From assembly GCA_002261195.1 (NCBI GenBank), contig MVBO01000012.1, positions 116,048 through 180,047 on the forward strand: 64,000 nt of DNA. Direction: 5' to 3'. The position numbers and the translations under genes were made by a program. Positions 1 to 12,478 of the stretch are shown one piece after another. Numbering within the stretch: position 1 is the first letter of the stretch; each line of letters opens with the position of its first letter. This DNA is from Bifiguratus adelaidae (taxonomy: Eukaryota > Mucoromycota > Endogonomycetes > Endogonales). Under the pieces are notes generated by a model, which did not search any database, had not been told where the DNA came from, and worked only from the letters and a program-made list of their open reading frames with translations.

Positions 1-428
1 ATGCGCCGCTAGAATAGATGGCCGAGTCGTATCTTGAGAATGCTGGTTTTCTGTGTGCGCTTTCCCGTCATACATTGGATTTGCCTAGGATGGCGTCGTA
101 AGTTAGTTTACTCCTTCCTATCTAATCCCCCCCTGGCCGCCGGCAAGCGGGCAGAGCCATCACTCACCTGTACTTTGGTCTGTACAACAATATACGCATC
201 ACCAGCGTAGACGAGCTTGAAGATTCCTCTAAACTTGTCACTCCCAAGCTCACCAATCTCTAGAATATCCAACTCGGGCGCAATGGTACCCATGTGCAGT
301 TCCTTGACACTAATGTGATCAACTATGCTTTTTGGAGTCGGTGGCTTGTTGAGAGTCGTCTCCAAAAGAGAGCGGGCATCCTCATAAAACCCCGCAGAAA
401 ACGTTGGCCAAGTAAACTTGAAGGCCAT
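1..428 (-). CDS. MDM34: MDM34 (ERMES subunit), N-terminal part, cut by window edge
   Basis: Mdm34 sits in the outer mitochondrial membrane as part of ERMES, the tether that links mitochondria to the ER and moves lipid through SMP domains. The first 87 codons (428 down to 168) carry the family N-terminus: MAFKFTWPTFS, then the EL.MGTIAPELDILEIGELG run and FRGIFKLVYAGDAYIVVQTKVQ, the start of the SMP domain. A CAG/GTGAGT donor follows at 168/167 and an acceptor ends at 85, giving an 83-bp intron. Exon 2 (84 to 1) resumes in frame with ANPMYDGK, matching the ANPL segment found after TKVQ in homologues. The rest lies beyond the left edge. Identity is firm from the SMP N-terminus; only the far part is unseen. 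Confidence 0.93.
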
Positions 429-693
429 GGAGTCATTGCATGGTTAAGAAGCGACGGAAGCAAAAACGGTGTGTTGACTCACTGGTGTTGAGGGTCGGTT
501 TGCACGTGAAGTGGGTATGGCATGTTTTACCTGTCGCGTGGATAGAGTCAATGGGGAGCGAGAGAAAAGGGAACAGAGAGAGAGAAGAGAATGCAAGGTG
601 GATGCAACACCTGTTGAACCGTTTTATAGAATGCGAAAAACAGAAACAACAAAAGGAAGTTTTGCTTCCATGTGCTCGTGTATACAATGGTGT

Positions 694-1573
694 TTAGAAT
701 TCCTTCTTTTTTTCGTCCATACTCAATCCACCAGGTCCCATACTCACAAGAAGCAACAAACCACCCATGATGCTCAAGGTTTGGAAAAAATCGTACTTTA
801 AAAAGTCGCGTTGAGGGTGAGCAGCGTGCACGGACCACCAGTTGTTGATCAGCACATTGGAGATGGAAAGGAGGAGAACGAGGAACATGGCTGACCATTT
901 GGCCTTGAAGCCAATCGCCACCATACCGCAAGCACCGAGCCCCATCAAAGATACAATCACGCGTCCCAGAGACCATTCACCCTTGAAAATGAAGCCGATG
1001 AAGAGAAATATGAGGAGAACGCGTCCAGCAAGTTGAAAGTACTTGCGACGATCCGTCTCAGAGAGAGTTGGCAAGGCTGCAAACATTTGACGGCGCTTGT
1101 TGAGCGAGTCGGACAACACCATCAACAATCCGCCAATGACCGATAGGTTGCGGAATAGGAAGGATAGATCAAAGACGAGGCCGTAGGCAAAAGCTTGAGT
1201 GACAATCACAGCCGCCAGACCGTAAAAGGCATACTCTGTATAGCGCTTGGCAATGACCAAGGAGGACCCTGCAACCATGGTCTTGCATAATCGTCAGTTT
1301 GTGCCACCGTGGCGCTTTCGACGTACTTACCACCACGTTCAAAAGCAAAAAGATATGAGAAAGGCCCCATGGAAAGTGGCGATGCTTCTCCAGAAAGTAG
1401 GTCTGATCGCCAAACTGAGTCAATATTCTCAGAGCGTCCTCATAGAATGTCACGACGATGAGGAAGCGCGCGATGGCAGGAATATAGGGCTTGAGGGGTT
1501 GGCCTATTCTGTCGATTACATCTTCAGCCTTTAACGATAAGGCGCGAATCTGATCTTGTAGTTCATTCGACAT
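694..1573 (-). CDS. ERV29: ERV29/SURF4-type COPII cargo receptor
   Basis: Erv29/Surf4 proteins are multi-pass ER-Golgi cargo receptors that load soluble secretory proteins into COPII vesicles. Two exons, 1573-1331 and 1281-694, joined over a 49-bp intron, give 276 residues, close to Surf4 (about 270). The start is the ATG of MSNELQDQIRAL; an upstream in-frame ATG only adds a basic non-conserved stretch. Family hallmarks include ALRI.TQF in the N-terminal part, KRYTEYAFYGLA after the intron, several hydrophobic spans, the LINNWW.V segment and the C-terminal KKKEF, a COPI-type dilysine retrieval signal. It sits 130 bp downstream of TRM1 on the same strand. Cargo specificity cannot be read from sequence. 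Confidence 0.95.
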
Positions 1574-1702
1574 GGTGAAAGGTGGTAGAAGCAGTGCAAA
1601 GGGGCAGCAGCGTCTCTCCCAGTTATAAGGGTGACAAGGGATTGATCCAAAAAGGAAATGTTTTCGTTGGGCCCTTCTCATTGGCTATGTTGTCTACATT
1701 GT

Positions 1703-3739
1703 CTACTCTGTTTTCTGCTTCTTGTCCGCCTCCTCATCGTCATCGCTCGATCGTTTAGAAGATGGCCTGGCTTTAGGGCCCCAATTCTTTTCCGGATTCA
1801 TCTGGAAGCGCACCAATTTCTGTTTTCTTGACTCTGATTCGGCATCTTTATGGTATGTGAAGTCGGCTTGGAATCTAGATGGGATCAGACGGGGGGAATA
1901 CTGCACGGCCACCCTGAGAGACTTACTGTGGTGATACATCGAGGATGGCTTTGGCTACAGAGTCGTCGCGGATATTTTCTTGCTTGATGGGGTGCTCTTT
2001 GACCCAGGCTCGGAGGATATCCCACATGACGGATGCCGGTGCGTCCGTTTTGACTGAATCGGCCGCACAATGGGATACCGATGCCTTGTAGCCCCCATTG
2101 AGAAGTGCAGAGCTGCAGAGCAAACAATGAGCGATAAACTTCGTCCATGGCCATACACTTACAAGACGGTGGTCATGGGGATACTAGTGCACTGCATCCG
2201 ACTCGTGAGTCGACCAAGCGTCCAATAGAATGGCACATTTAGCTCTTCGCTTATCACAGAAAGCATGCCTTCCATCCGTCGCTCCGTTCCATAGGCCGTT
2301 CCATTGTCCTTGACCTCCTTCTTCATGACTTGTACAAATTCGTTATCGTGGAGTGACGCATTCCAAAATGGTCCCCCAACGTGATGGCTTCCTCCGCAGT
2401 GCTCGCATTTTGTTCCGACGACGGGTCCTGTATTTGGCGTATGTCTTGATCCACCCTTGGCGCTGGTGACGATTCGACCCACGGGCTGCGTAGCAAATGA
2501 AAAACAACGCGTGCATTGGTAGACATGTGACATTTTGCTGCAAGGGGATGGTTGAGCGGGATGGATTCAGGAGACGCGCGACACTTACAGTGCATTGAGT
2601 TTGGCGTCCGCAGCAGACGTGTGCACGCGAACGAACACTCTGCAGTAGAAATCGATGCTGCATGAAAGCATGGGTGTGATGACTCGGGAATATTTGGCGG
2701 CGGTATTGGCGATGGTTTGGAGTAGAATGCGTAGACCCATTTCATGATGAAACATGCCTTTCACAGGCATCGCTCCATACTTGTAATAACTAATACCAGC
2801 ATGAGTGCTGACTGACCGATATCAATTCGCGATTTACCATGTTTCAGGGTGCATGGAGCCTGTCAAGATGGCCATGTCGGTACACGTGATACAAAGCAAA
2901 CCTAAAGAAGGTTAATGAAGAGTCCCAATACGCTGTGACATTGCCTTACCTCCATCAGCGACGGCTTGCACGGCCCCATCCAGAAAAGGTACGGCCGTTC
3001 CATATGGATCAATGTCTATGACATCGAAACGCTTTTTGGGATCGCGATGGCTATACATGACGTCTCTGTAAACGCGTAAGTGGTGTCCATCGCCAATTGA
3101 CTCCTTGTCACCTACATGGCATCACCGAGATTGGGAACCATCAAATCTTGTCGAATTCCATTATATTCTACATTTTGTTTGATTGCTTCCACTGCGTCTT
3201 CCAAGAGATCATTTGAGGTAATTTTGCTAATGTGCGGAATTTCCAAGGCGTAGCGTAATGAACGAATGCCAGAGGCTGCCAGAGCTTCTAATATGGTAAA
3301 TGTGTAACTTTTGTTGTGGGCGACTGAGGATGATGTGGGTTTGTCGGACGTAACGGGCTGAGCATCCACCTTTAATCGCCATTGCGTCAGTATACATCGG
3401 CAATTGCGCCCGTCAACTCACCTCCATGGCCTTTGTCGATCCATCCGAAATTTCTACCGATGCCTTGCCTTGGGCTATTACACGTATGATCAGATCGAAA
3501 CCAACCCAGGATCCGAGTCATTGATGCAACTTACCCTCCTTGCCAGCCTTGTTCTTGATCCGTTTGAGCTGCGCCTGTCGTTTCTCTTCTGACCAAATAT
3601 GATGCCAAGTCTTAATCGCAGCAATAGACATGTCTCGATTGAACTGCTGTACATTGTTGTAGAATACCTTGTTCTTCTTTGGCATCAAGAACTTAGCCTT
3701 TCCCTCCTCGAAGACATTGTAATGCGTCAGATCAGCCAT
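1703..3739 (-). CDS. TRM1: TRM1, tRNA (guanine26-N2)-dimethyltransferase
   Basis: Trm1 makes m2,2G at position 26 of nuclear and mitochondrial tRNAs using SAM. Nine exons fit in frame: 3739-3535, 3474-3422, 3369-3116, 3065-2950, 2901-2838, 2789-2589, 2537-2163, 2112-1927, 1874-1703 (541 residues; yeast 570). Visible landmarks are the N-terminal [22 protein letters not shown], the SAM site [21 protein letters not shown]-type [12 protein letters not shown], the TCTD segment, a C4 zinc-ribbon-like element (CTRC and CEHC) and the typical end [12 protein letters not shown]. The start is placed at the second ATG (MADLTHYN); one at 3757 adds six residues. Its 5' end faces NAB3, with start codons 115 bp apart. 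No strong N-terminal mitochondrial presequence is seen. Confidence 0.96.
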
Positions 3740-3854
3740 GTTGAGCTTCAAGCGCATCCAGCAAAAAGTGCAACGTCACCGATTTGCTTGTTTACAAGGC
3801 GCGTGTGCTTCCTTTCCCTCTTTCTCTCTCTCTCTGTTTCCCTCTTCTTTCTTT

Positions 3855-6353
3855 ATGGCGATGGAAGATGAGCAGTGGACGGCCGAGACACTGGATAGTG
3901 GTCAAGTGCCTGTGAGAGACGACGCGTCCAAAGAGAACGGTGAAGCTCCTGTGCCTATCGTCCAAAACTTTCTCAACGCCCTGTTTGGTGCTCCTGCATC
4001 AGACACTGCTGCGGCCCACAAGGAAGACTCAGCTGTGGAGCCTTTGCCAGCAGTCATGGGCGATGTATCGTCGCCACAACCTGCTGTCTCTGGCGCCCAG
4101 GAAGAGCCTAGGGACAACCTTGTCCAAGAGGATGAATATGATCCAGCAGCTCCTGCCGTGGATACGTCTACGACCACGTCATCAAAGCCGCTCAAGCGAG
4201 AGAGATCTCCGGACGAGTTTGATAGTTATAATGAAGCAAAGCGAAAGCACGAGCAGCGGTTACAGAGTGCTCAAGAGAAATCCGTCGAACCATATGAGCC
4301 GTGGGCTCCCCAGACTAGACAAGGAAACACATCAACTTTCGATTGGCAATATTCTGCGGTCGCCGAACCTCAAGCCTATCCAAATCAGACCGCAGGAAAT
4401 GTCCTGCCGCCTGCTACGCAGCAACCGGCTCCCGCGCCACAACGAGACGGACACGCTCCAATCGTGCATACTGGTCGAGACCAGATCCGAGTGACATACC
4501 GAGAAAACATCGACTGGGAGAGTTTACCCGCGGAAGCCCGTATGTTTGTTCGAGATTTGAAGAATAGCAACTTGACCTGTGATGACATTCGAGATTGCTT
4601 CCAAGAGTTTGGCGATGTTATTGAGGTCGTTCTCAAAAGCACTTTTGGATTTGTGCAATTTGGTAGTGTGGAGAGTTGTGCGGACGCCATTAGGCACAAG
4701 AACGGTACCTACCTCAAGGGCAACAAATTGAGTAAGTTGGACCTGTCTCCCAAAGCTGTCGCTCAATACTCTCGTGCCAGGTTTGGAAGTTTGTCGCAAC
4801 AAACCCGGATTCCTTAGGAGTGGCCACGGTCACAAGGATAATCGTGATAGTTCACGTGGAGGCACGTCAAGAGATTATAATGCAGATCGGGGTTCGGCGC
4901 GCGGGGGCCACGTGAAGGGAAGAGGAGGCAATCACGATTATGGTCGACCTCGTCATGATGATGGAGATTACGGAGCGGGTGGGCCAAGAGGTCACGCCTA
5001 TGCCGTTGCCCGACCAGTTCGAGGTAGCTACAGTGATTCTGGATACGGGGATCGTGCAGATCGCTACTCTCGTGGAGGAGGTCGTGATCGCTATGATTCG
5101 AGGCCGGGTGGACGAAACACGAATTCAAGCCCCTATTATAATGAGAGTCCCAAGCAAAACTCGGATAATAGAGCACGCTCAAGCTGGCAAGGTGATCAAC
5201 AAGGATGGAGACCATACCCGAATCCATCAACTCGGGCGGTTAACTCCAGTGCCCCATCAAGGACTGCCGGTAGCCTGGGTCAAGGCAGCCAATGTCGCAT
5301 TGTAGTGTGGGATCATGTTGGCCGGTAAAGTATTGCTTATGAAGCGAATGTTGCCGTAATGTGCTTACTAACGACTCGGCAATCTACAGTGGCTTCATTG
5401 ACCTCATACATGGCAGTCTTGCCCGTGAGAATGTACCCTGCGCAGTCGTGTACCTTAACAGGTATCAGGAACCGCGTGACGAGGTGGTGAAACGATTCGT
5501 GCAAACAGAGAATGTCATCGCAGCGATCGACATTTCCTTTCATCATGAGAGAACCGGTGCTGTCGATGTGCAGATCTTTACTCGCGGAGCGCAAGAGGGG
5601 GGTGACGTGGACTATGACCGTATGTAATCAGTCTTGGGCAACACTTGCTGGTACTGACATTTTATCTCACTTGCAGAATACGAGCAAGTGAAAATTGGAG
5701 ATGCCGTGAGTCTTATCGCTCGCGCTAAGCGAGAACGCGACATGCACCAGGGATCTCGGCCAACCATGATGCTTACACAATCTTATGCACGCAACTCTCC
5801 GCAAGCTCCGGCACGTGCATTTAGTGCCAATCCGACTTATACAATTCCTTCTGCGCCAGCTCTTCCGGTGGATCCCGCTAACCTTGCGTCGCTAGATGCC
5901 AACGTCGTTGACGCGTTGATCAACACCCTACAGCAACAGCTTACTCAACAAACCCAAGTTGCCCAATACGCTCCTGCAGTCCCACAACAAAGCTGGCCGA
6001 ACTTAGGTCAGAACATGGATCCAGCCAATGTTGGCCAAGTATTGTCCAGTTTAAGTGCATCCAGTGGGAATCCAGTGGGAAACCCTTATCAACAAAACGC
6101 GCCACTTCAGGCAGCGCCAGGCTATGCCAATGGCGCCAATGTTATTAACACACCAGGTTACTCTGTCGCTCATACTGCCAGTTCCGATGCCGGTTATTAT
6201 CAAGAGTATAATCCCGCCCAGCCTTCCGTTGGAAATTCTTACCAGTCGAGCCGTGAGGGAAATGGCCAAGATCCAACCCTTCCTCCCAATATTGGTGATG
6301 TTTTGGCCCAACTTAAGGCTCTACAATCTCAGCAACAATCCTCAGCCCATTAA
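3855..6353 (+). CDS. NAB3-like RNA-binding protein (RRM plus C-terminal anticodon-binding-like domain)
   Basis: Four exons, 3855-4731, 4781-5324, 5390-5619 and 5677-6353, give 775 residues in one frame. The N-terminal third is acidic and low in complexity. An RRM follows (about residues 230-310): MFVRDLKN at beta1, FGFVQFGS at RNP1, and KLSLEVCRNKP across the first splice junction, which fixes that intron at 4732-4780. Next comes an arginine/glycine/tyrosine-rich stretch, then a compact domain starting QCRIVVWDH and containing AVVYLNRYQEP and VDVQIFTRG, resembling the anticodon-binding fold seen in NCOA5 and fungal Nab3-like proteins. A Q/N/P-rich tail ends the protein. Yeast Nab3 acts with Nrd1 in termination of short noncoding transcripts. 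The exact orthology is an inference. Confidence 0.72.
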
Positions 6354-6559
6354 AATCACTGCAAAGCACTGCATATTGTAAACGCTCCCTGCTTCCATCC
6401 CGTTGCTTGTACAGTATAAAACCCCTGCAACGCATTCACACAGTGCATCCAGTTGAATCTTGTGGGCTATTGCCGCCCATCAAGCCGTACATTGAACGTT
6501 TTGGCTACCATATTACATTGACTAAATGGCGATCTTGCGCTGCCCAGACACCCGCGTGC

Positions 6560-9500
6560 TTAGCGAAGCATATGCACTAGTTCCTTTTGGATCCGTACGA
6601 CATCCTCCATCTTTCTCCGTCGAACTTTTTCCTTTGGATTCAAGACATTGGTGACATTGTTGTCTCCCAGAACCCTAAATGTCATGTTAGGACACTATGG
6701 TCCGTGTCGACTGTTTATACTTACTTTTCGAGCACTGTAGCGACTTCTCCAGGGGACAATTTGGAGTATTTGCGGTTACGGAGCGATTGGTTCAAGAACT
6801 CGTCGGGATTCTCCGATTTCAAGAGGGTAAGCATCTGCGGAAATGTTAGCATCACGCTGTCGTGTTTGCGGGATACCATTTACCTGTCGCAATTCAAGGA
6901 ACATGTCGAGTAGATTAGGATCGTGCAGACCTTCGACAAAGTCTTCCAAATAAGAAATATCCACATCGTAATTTTGCAATGCAGCTTCGCTAATTTTTCG
7001 CACGTTAGGTGATAGCAGGACAGCCTGGATCATGGTCAGTATCAAGTATGCACGCAGTGATTCTGCTTACCTTCATTGCGTTGGCAAGATGGTCTAGAGC
7101 GTCAAAATAGATGAAAGCCTTGACCGAGACCGGGAGGTTCATCAAGGCAGCGATAATGACAGTGGAGAGGTAGGTGACGAGATCTAAAGGAGGATGGATT
7201 AGCAAAAATGTTGGAGACATCGATGCCGCCTTACCTTGAAGATAGGGGCTAGGGGAGTTGTTGGCACGAGACGTTTGCCTATAATACCATATGAGCATGG
7301 TTTTGCATCAACAAGCCCAAATACCAACCAGTCATAGTCTGCAAGCTCAATAAACTCATCAATCTTCAAATTGACAAGCTCAAAGATTCGTTTTTCAGCC
7401 TTTGCTTGAGTTTCTTTAAAGACCGACGCCGCTTTGAGATTGATATGGCCCGCTCGATGAAAACTCCTGGTCTCCATGAGCAGAGCTTCGAAATCCTTGC
7501 AAGCGTTCTTAAAGAACTCGATGTTGATGATGATTTGTACAATTTGAGAGAGATTGGTAGAAGTGAGTTTTTTCAGAAGAATGGCGTTGACACGCTTGAT
7601 GAGCAAGGAGTCGACGGCCTGTGATTCGCCATGTGAGAATGCCATATCGTAGAGACTCTCATGCGCAACCATACCTTCTTCAAGATATCGTCCATTTCAC
7701 CGTGTAACTGAGCGAATCCAGTAGTGAAGCGATAGAACTGGCCAATAAAGTCCTCTACGTCTCTGCAGCAAGTAGGGTATACTTTGGAGAAGGGAAGTGT
7801 ACGCGGGAAGCTAGACAAACGAAATGTGAACAATGGTAGCCAATTGTAAGAATATGACTTACCCTTGCTGAGCGGCCGCGGGGTCTTCCTGGAAATGAGT
7901 CAAGTTAATCACTTCCTTGAGTTCCTCTTCATGTTCTACTGTCATGGGCATGCACTCGTCTTCTTCAACGATCTTTAACCGAGGGATGTCAGCAATGAAA
8001 GCAAGGGTATGGAGGCAGTATACCTTTTCCAACACCTCAGAATATTGCGCAGTAAGCAGCTCCGAATATCTCTGGAACAAGGTTAATAAGGTCTCTTGTA
8101 GGTGCTTCACATTGTAGTCAAAGCCTTCGAGGGTTTGTATAAAGACTTGAAGTCTGTGTTTGATCATTAAAAACAGTTCAGGATCGCGGCACGACCGCAG
8201 TCCTTCGCTAATGACAGTGATGACTTTGGCGGTGACCATGTCCCAGAGAGTATCCACCTAGAATTAGGGTTTGAATCGTCTTCTTGCCACGTCGGACCCT
8301 TACCTCATGTTGGCTTCGAAAGTCGATGGTTGAATGTGTAATGATGTGCTCCACAATGAAGAATCCCACAATTTCTTGCAACATAGAGTCGAAATCATTG
8401 GTATTTCCATCGCATAAATTTAGAGGAGCTGCCAAAGCTAGATTTGCTTGAGCCTACACAAGACAGAGTCAATGTCAATAACACACAAGTCACTTATGCC
8501 ATCTGTTCCGCACCCTTCGATCCTCCTCGTAGCTAAACTTGAACTCGTCGCGCTTCCCGAGATAATCGTAAATGTGGAGGCAGCGATAAAGGTATGAGAA
8601 GTCGATGTTGATCTCATCAAGAATATTTGCTATGCTGTAATGAGCAACCCAAATTGGCAAGAATGCATAAAACCCAACTCACATCCATCGGCATCGTTGA
8701 CCACCACTTCAATAGGCGAGTTGACAGCATGATGCTGAACAGACTTTAAATTCTCAAACTTTGCCGTCCTGCGCTGCCACCGTTCCTGCCGCTCTTGCAT
8801 ATGTGCCATGGCCATCTTGCCAATATGTCGCGAGGTGACTCTGACGCTAAGGGAACAGATGAAATATTGCGACTGACGATGCGGACGTTGTAAGCCTTTT
8901 AGCGAACGGTTACCTTAACAGCCATTCCTTGAGGTCTTTGGTGACCTCATCCTTGATCTTGTTCTGCATAGCAATGATACCTTCCTCTAAAGAACGTGTG
9001 AGAATGCAATGTCTCGGGCTTGTTGTTCAGTCCTCACCAAGATAATTGGCAAATGTGTACTGCATAACATGTCGCAATTGCTGATTCTGCAATTCATCCA
9101 AGGTCTATGATTCACATCAGTACCCCTGCGACTGAATAAGCTTATCAATCTCTTACATACCTTGAGTGCAGCATAATATCGCTTATCTCCCATTTCCACA
9201 TTGACTCTGTTAGCGAGCTCCAACACGATGAGGCTGGTGTTTAGGGTATCTATCGCTTGATCAATGTTGGATTGCACGCGTCGACTCTCGATCAGTTGTT
9301 GTTTCTGCGCGCTGTGTAAAAAACGGCATTCAATCGCCTAAAACCAGACCTACCTTCTCAGTCAAACGCTTCCCGCTCCTTTGCATCTCAATGTTGAGGT
9401 TGACAATCTTGTCCTTGAGCGCTATCGTTCCATGCCTCACTTTGAGCAACTGGTCCACAGAGTGCACAAACTCCTACAACCTAGACGTCAGCGTGACCAA

Positions 9501-9783
9501 GAGAGACAACATCTGACCTTACCTGATAGTTGGAGTTGCACATACGCTCAATCTCGGCATCCGTCTTGCGTAGAAACAAGTCTAGCTGGTCCAGGAATGC
9601 CTCTTCACGATGCGTGTCTGTAATGTACTGAATCACTGGCCCGAGATGTTCCACACTGTCTGCGTCGTTGAGAGACAGGTTCGTGATGGAAGGCACCGTG
9701 AGTGAGCTCTTGCCATCAAAGTCACTCAGTGTCGCAGAAGATGCAATCGCCTGCACCAACTGCTTCAGTGTCTGTGACTCCAT
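6560..9783 (-). CDS. SEC15: SEC15, exocyst complex component (EXOC6)
   Basis: Sec15 is the exocyst subunit that binds the Rab Sec4/Rab11 on secretory vesicles and tethers them to the plasma membrane. The gene is cut by about 15 short introns; exons 1-8 fit as 9783-9523, 9473-9354, 9304-9161, 9104-9038, 8986-8914, 8846-8683, 8629-8514 and 8453-8304. Diagnostic stretches are EIERMCNSNYQEFV, GDKRYYAALKTLDELQ, RHIGKMAMAHMQERQERW, YRCLHIYDYLGKRDEFKFSYEEDR, AQANLALAAP and, near the end, LHDPNLLDMFLELRQML. The final exon ends KELVHMLR then TAA at 6560. One 51-bp intron near 8000 is a multiple of three and free of stops, so it could be retained. The ATG lies 6 bp from the stop of the ankyrin gene upstream. 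Expected length is about 750-780 residues. Confidence 0.95.
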
Positions 9784-9789
9784 ATACCT

Positions 9790-10950
9790 TTAATGCAGCA
9801 AGGCACAAATGTCTTTTCTGCCCCAATTTAGCGCCAAGTCGAACGCTTTTCTCTCTCGATGGTCACTTAGAGCAGGATCAGCGCCAAGATCAAGAAGGAA
9901 TTGAGTGCACTCCAGATGGCCTTCTTTGGCGGCATGCATCAGAGGTGTCCATCCATCCCAGGTATCGGGTTGATTGAGATGGGATGGGATATCCACATGT
10001 TGCTCGGTGCACAAGTCGCACAGGAGCTTCAGCATAGCAGTCTGGCCGGTGAGAGCAGCGAGGTGGAAGGATGTTCGACCAATGTTGTCGGCCACCGCCA
10101 CGGCTTGACCATGAGCAACGAGGTCACGCACAAGGACATCATTGCCGACGGTTACTGCGAAATGCAACAGGACGAGGCCTGCATTGTCTCTGTGTTGCAT
10201 AATGTCGTGTGGGTCACAGGGCGCATCATAGATCAGAAAGCGGATCAAGGATAGAGGACCGCGGCGAAGAATGGCGGTATGTACGGGAAGTCGTCCTGAC
10301 CTTGAGGCCTTTATCACCGATTCTGGCGATCGTTTGGCCAATTCTCGAACAATGCTTTCGTATCCTGAGATTATTTAGACATAATCTTGAGAACTGCAGT
10401 GCAGACCTTCGCTGGCTGCCAGATGCAGCGCATTCCAATCATCCTTATTGGTTCTGTCCACTTGAGCATTGAATTCCAGGCAGAGCTTGACAACCTCAAG
10501 ATTCCCTTTGGACGCTAGGGTCCACATCAGTCATCTGCATTGCCTTGCACTGTATGAGCTCACCAGCGACCATCAATGGCGTCCAGTCGCCGTGTTTTAG
10601 GGCATTAACGTCTGCACCAGCATCTAGTAGCATTTTGGAGCATTCGAGGCTATCCAATGCCTCGTGCAAAGGTTGCCTGCCTATACCAGAGTCAGAGCTG
10701 ACGTCGACATCATCCAACAAAGCCAACCTCTCGTGTTGATCGCTCCCACATTGGCCCCGACAGCCAACAATGTCTGGAGAGCATGCACGTTGTGTTCTCG
10801 CGCAGCAAAGTGAAGCAGCGTGTCGCCGTGCCCATCCGCCACGTCTGCCAGCTCCTGTAACTCTTCTCTACTCGTTTCCTCAAGCACGGCATCAATCGAC
10901 GCTTGGCTTCTTAGTACATTAAGGATTCGTCGCTTCTTCTGCTCACTCAT
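9790..10950 (-). CDS. Ankyrin-repeat protein
   Basis: Exons 10950-10728, 10680-10564, 10514-10407 and 10364-9790 join in frame into 340 residues. After a short polar N-terminus (MSEQKKRRILNVL) the protein is almost wholly ankyrin repeats, with the classic units GDTLLHFAAREHNVHALQTLL, GDWTPLMVA, DDWNALHLAASEG, AGLVLLHFAVTVGND, GRTSFHLAALTGQ and GWTPLMHAAKEGH. About seven repeats can be counted, and nothing else is fused. Such proteins are protein-binding scaffolds; I cannot assign a partner. It starts 21 bp from the divergent SNF5-type gene and ends 6 bp before the SEC15 start on the same strand, so its promoter is shared and its 3' UTR must run into SEC15. Confidence 0.85.
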
Positions 10951-10971
10951 GCTTGATCTCTCTTTTTCCCC

Positions 10972-12250
10972 ATGAGCTCACCAAGCACACGAATGCGATA
11001 TACATTTGCCACTGGACGTGGCACATGGCCAGGACAGTCCGTTATGCAGACTCAGAAACAACTCGCGCCTCAGCAGCAATCGCAACCACCACCACGAACA
11101 TCGAACACGACACAGGGATTATGGTCCACCTACGCATCAAGGATAAAGCAAGGCGAATCAGCGCTACTCTTGCCGCAGAGCTATGTCACAGGACGTCGTG
11201 GTCGAGGAGAGGATGGCGACTCTGAAGACTTTGACGACTTTATGGATGATTCAGATCGAGAGCCAGGCCTTTACGGTACACGGGGGAGTTCAAGAACACG
11301 CGCTGCATCGGCACAACCTATCTTGCCTCTAGAGCTGAAACGGACAGCAAGGCGAACAAAGCATCACTACAGAACAGAGCAAGAGATGAGCATGCTAGCA
11401 GATGTGGAGGAACAGCTGGTTCCTATACGTATCAACATTGATGTGGACGACATTAAGCTTCGCGATGCGTTTTTGTGGAATATGAATGGTGAGTGCCTAG
11501 GGAATTTCAGCACCATGTTCTCATTGATTTGTCTACTAGAACCCTATCTCACGCCAGAGCACTTTGCCGAAATGCTGTGTGAGGATCTAGAAATCCCGAG
11601 CTCAAAGTTTAGCCAAATCATTTCAAAAGAGATTCGTGCTCAAGTGTCCGAGTTTGCTGGAATCAATGAGATGCCTATGCCAGATACCGATAATCGTACA
11701 GTGGTCAATGTGGGTGAACTTAACGTGATTTTTGTTCAGCCATTTGATGCTCCGTTTTAGCTGGATTTACAAGTTGGACGCGTTAACTTGCGCGATCGCT
11801 TCGAATGGGACTTGTCTCCCAGTGTCTATAATTCACCCGAAGCTTTCAGCCGACTTTTGGCTGCTGATCTTGCCATTGGGGGAGAGTTCGTCTCACTCAT
11901 TACCCATGGCATCCGTGAACAAATTCTTAACCACAAACGAGATCGAACTGACGAATATGGCTACGACTCCACGCAAGTGGGTGGCCATCTGCGGACCGGA
12001 TTCAGGAATATCGATGAGGCCAACCAATGGTGTCCGCAAATGGAGGTGCTATCGCCTGAGGAACTCGAAAAACTTTTGGTCGATCAAGATCGTAGTCTTC
12101 GGTAAGTTTTGTGCATGAAAATGTTACAGTGTATTAATTCGATTTGTACTCTCACCTAGACGTCTGCGGCGAGAGACTTCTCGATATACACGCTCTAGAC
12201 GAAGAATTACGCCTAGTAATCGAATGTCGTCGTACCGTGAAGATTATTGA
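10972..12250 (+). CDS. SNF5/SFH1-type chromatin-remodelling subunit (SMARCB1 family)
   Basis: Four exons, 10972-11488, 11540-11709, 11761-12101 and 12160-12250, give 372 residues. The two SNF5 repeats are clear: LVPIRINIDVDDIKLRDAFLWN with EPYLTPEHFAEMLCEDLEIP, then LDLQVGRVNLRDRFEWDLS with SPEAFSRLLAADLAIGGEF and ITHGIREQILNHKRD. These fold onto the nucleosome acidic patch side of SWI/SNF or RSC complexes. The protein is short and lacks the long Q-rich N-terminus of yeast Snf5, so it is nearer in size to Sfh1 of RSC and to human SMARCB1. The C-terminus is arginine-rich (RRLRRETSRY.RSRRR), as in the SMARCB1 basic tail. Which complex it serves is an inference. Confidence 0.92.
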
Positions 12251-12478
12251 TGGAATGATAAGCCTTCCATGGCCCCGCATTTTTGTCATTGTGTACTTGA
12301 TGTTCATGTTCAGTGTCAGGAAAATCCGACGCGCTTGTATTCACCACTGTCTAAAACTCTAGATAAATATGCAATTCCGCCATTGTCCGTGATTAAACCA
12401 TTGTTCTCATAATGCAATTTGTTGACGTCATCGTTTTATTCACGGCTTGCTCTTGCAACCTGTTGGCAGGTAACCACC

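Noticed and set aside
4781-4817. A 37-bp intron to connect the two NAB3-like frames
   Set aside because: The GTAAGT donor at 4732 with acceptor at 4780 gives a normal 49-bp intron and restores the RRM beta4 strand.
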